Part shown: positions 5,817-6,207 of the stretch, piece after piece | Numbering within the stretch: the first letter of the stretch is position 1 | Layout of the letters: the number at the start of each line of letters is the position of its first letter | Assembly: GCA_946405045.1 (NCBI GenBank) | Contig: CAMJFV010000129.1 | Coordinates: 1-6,207, forward strand | Direction: 5' to 3' | DNA: 6,207 bases | Source: an uncultured Bacteroidales bacterium | Lineage (GTDB): Bacteria; Bacteroidota; Bacteroidia; Bacteroidales; Paludibacteraceae | Notes under the pieces: generated by a model | The model's input: only the letters and a program-made list of their open reading frames with translations | Told to the model about the DNA's origin: nothing | The model's database searches: none | Translations under genes and position numbers: made by a program

Positions 5817-6207
5817 TTATTATCAGATGGAGTTGTAATGATATGAAGATCGCGTTGAGGGAAAGGAATTACAATATTGTTTTCATTCAATGCGTTGTAA
5901 ATAAGCTCTTTCGCTCTTGATACAATCACAAACTTATTCTCTACCAGAATCCACATTACAGCGTAAAGATTAACGGAACTGTCTCCGAAATCGTTGAAGT
6001 ATACACTGATCTGTTTGCTCGGATCCACGTTCGGTTTTACTCCCGTCTTCTCAGATCTTAAGAGACTTAATTTTTCCTCTAGGATTTTTCTGACTTTTTC
6101 CACATCTGTTCCGTATGCCACACCGACCGGCAACTTTACGAGTTCATATCCATGGTTGCGGGTCAGGTTTTTGAATGTTTTTGTGAAAAGAGTTGAATTC
6201 AGGAATG
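5813..6207 (-). CDS. MscS-family mechanosensitive ion channel, C-terminal part (5' end outside window)
   Basis: Only the last 130 residues are visible; the frame is open to the window edge, so the transmembrane helices, including the pore helix, are missing. What remains matches the cytoplasmic cage of MscS channels: the end of the beta domain (FLNSTLFTKTFKNLTRNHGY, resembling the family's PNS...V.N.TR segment), the conserved turn VGVAYGTDVEKVRKIL (residues 27-42 of the visible part), and the alpha/beta domain with FNDFGDSSVNLYAVMWI (70-86) and the terminal signature IPFPQRDLHI (113-122). These channels sit in the inner membrane and release solutes on hypo-osmotic shock. A TTG codon at 6133 could be mistaken for a start, but homology continues upstream of it. 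The short C-terminal tail (TTPSDNK) ends at a TGA that overlaps the DUF4421 ATG by 4 bp. Whether it is a small MscS or a larger MscK/MscM-type protein cannot be told here. Confidence 0.93.
   Translation of the reverse strand, partial: FLNSTLFTKTFKNLTRNHGYELVKLPVGVAYGTDVEKVRKILEEKLSLLRSEKTGVKPNVDPSKQISVYFNDFGDSSVNLYAVMWILVENKFVIVSRAKELIYNALNENNIVIPFPQRDLHIITTPSDNK

Noticed and set aside
6131..6133. TTG codon as start of a short 106-residue MscS-like gene
   Set aside because: MscS homology (NLTRNHGYELVKL) continues in frame upstream to the window edge, so the gene is simply cut by the window.

Overview
The window looks like chromosomal DNA of a Bacteroidota member, probably Bacteroidales. The evidence is a DUF4421-family protein, AT-rich start regions without Shine-Dalgarno sequences, a TATATTTG -7 promoter element, and the gene order TolC-like / MacA-like / ABC ATPase / MacB-like permease. 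All five genes read on the minus strand, so transcription runs from high to low coordinates. The species cannot be fixed from this sequence.

Right-hand part (6207 to 4599): the C-terminal 130 residues of an MscS-family mechanosensitive channel, cut by the window edge, overlap by 4 bp (ATGA) with a complete DUF4421 gene. The DUF4421 product is a secreted protein, probably an outer-membrane beta-barrel. The overlap suggests co-transcription and translational coupling.

Middle (4598 to 4109): a 490-bp AT-rich gap with no convincing protein gene. It is dense in inverted repeats: a hairpin just after the DUF4421 stop, a 62-bp imperfect inverted repeat that resembles a bidirectional terminator, a 16-bp dyad that could be an operator, and a hairpin with an A/T-rich flank. 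It ends with a Bacteroidetes-type -7 element about 22 bp before the TolC-like start.

Left-hand part (4108 to 1): a tripartite ABC efflux operon. Its genes are a TolC-like outer-membrane factor (446 aa), a MacA-like periplasmic adaptor (418 aa), a MacB/LolD-type ATPase (247 aa) and the first 188 residues of the MacB-type permease, cut by the window edge. The first three are packed 18 bp and 4 bp apart. The permease is separated from the ATPase by 178 bp holding a GC-rich hairpin-forming element, probably a dispersed repeat, and a separate leader hairpin. Together the products would form an envelope-spanning pump: the ATPase and permease dimer drive conformational cycling, the adaptor bridges the periplasm, and the TolC-like trimer is the exit duct. 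The substrate cannot be read from the sequence.

No CRISPR array, tRNA, rRNA, transposase or clearly new system is visible. The most interesting items are the structured element splitting the pump operon, the inverted-repeat-rich gap with a possible plus-strand small RNA, and the coupled MscS/DUF4421 pair.
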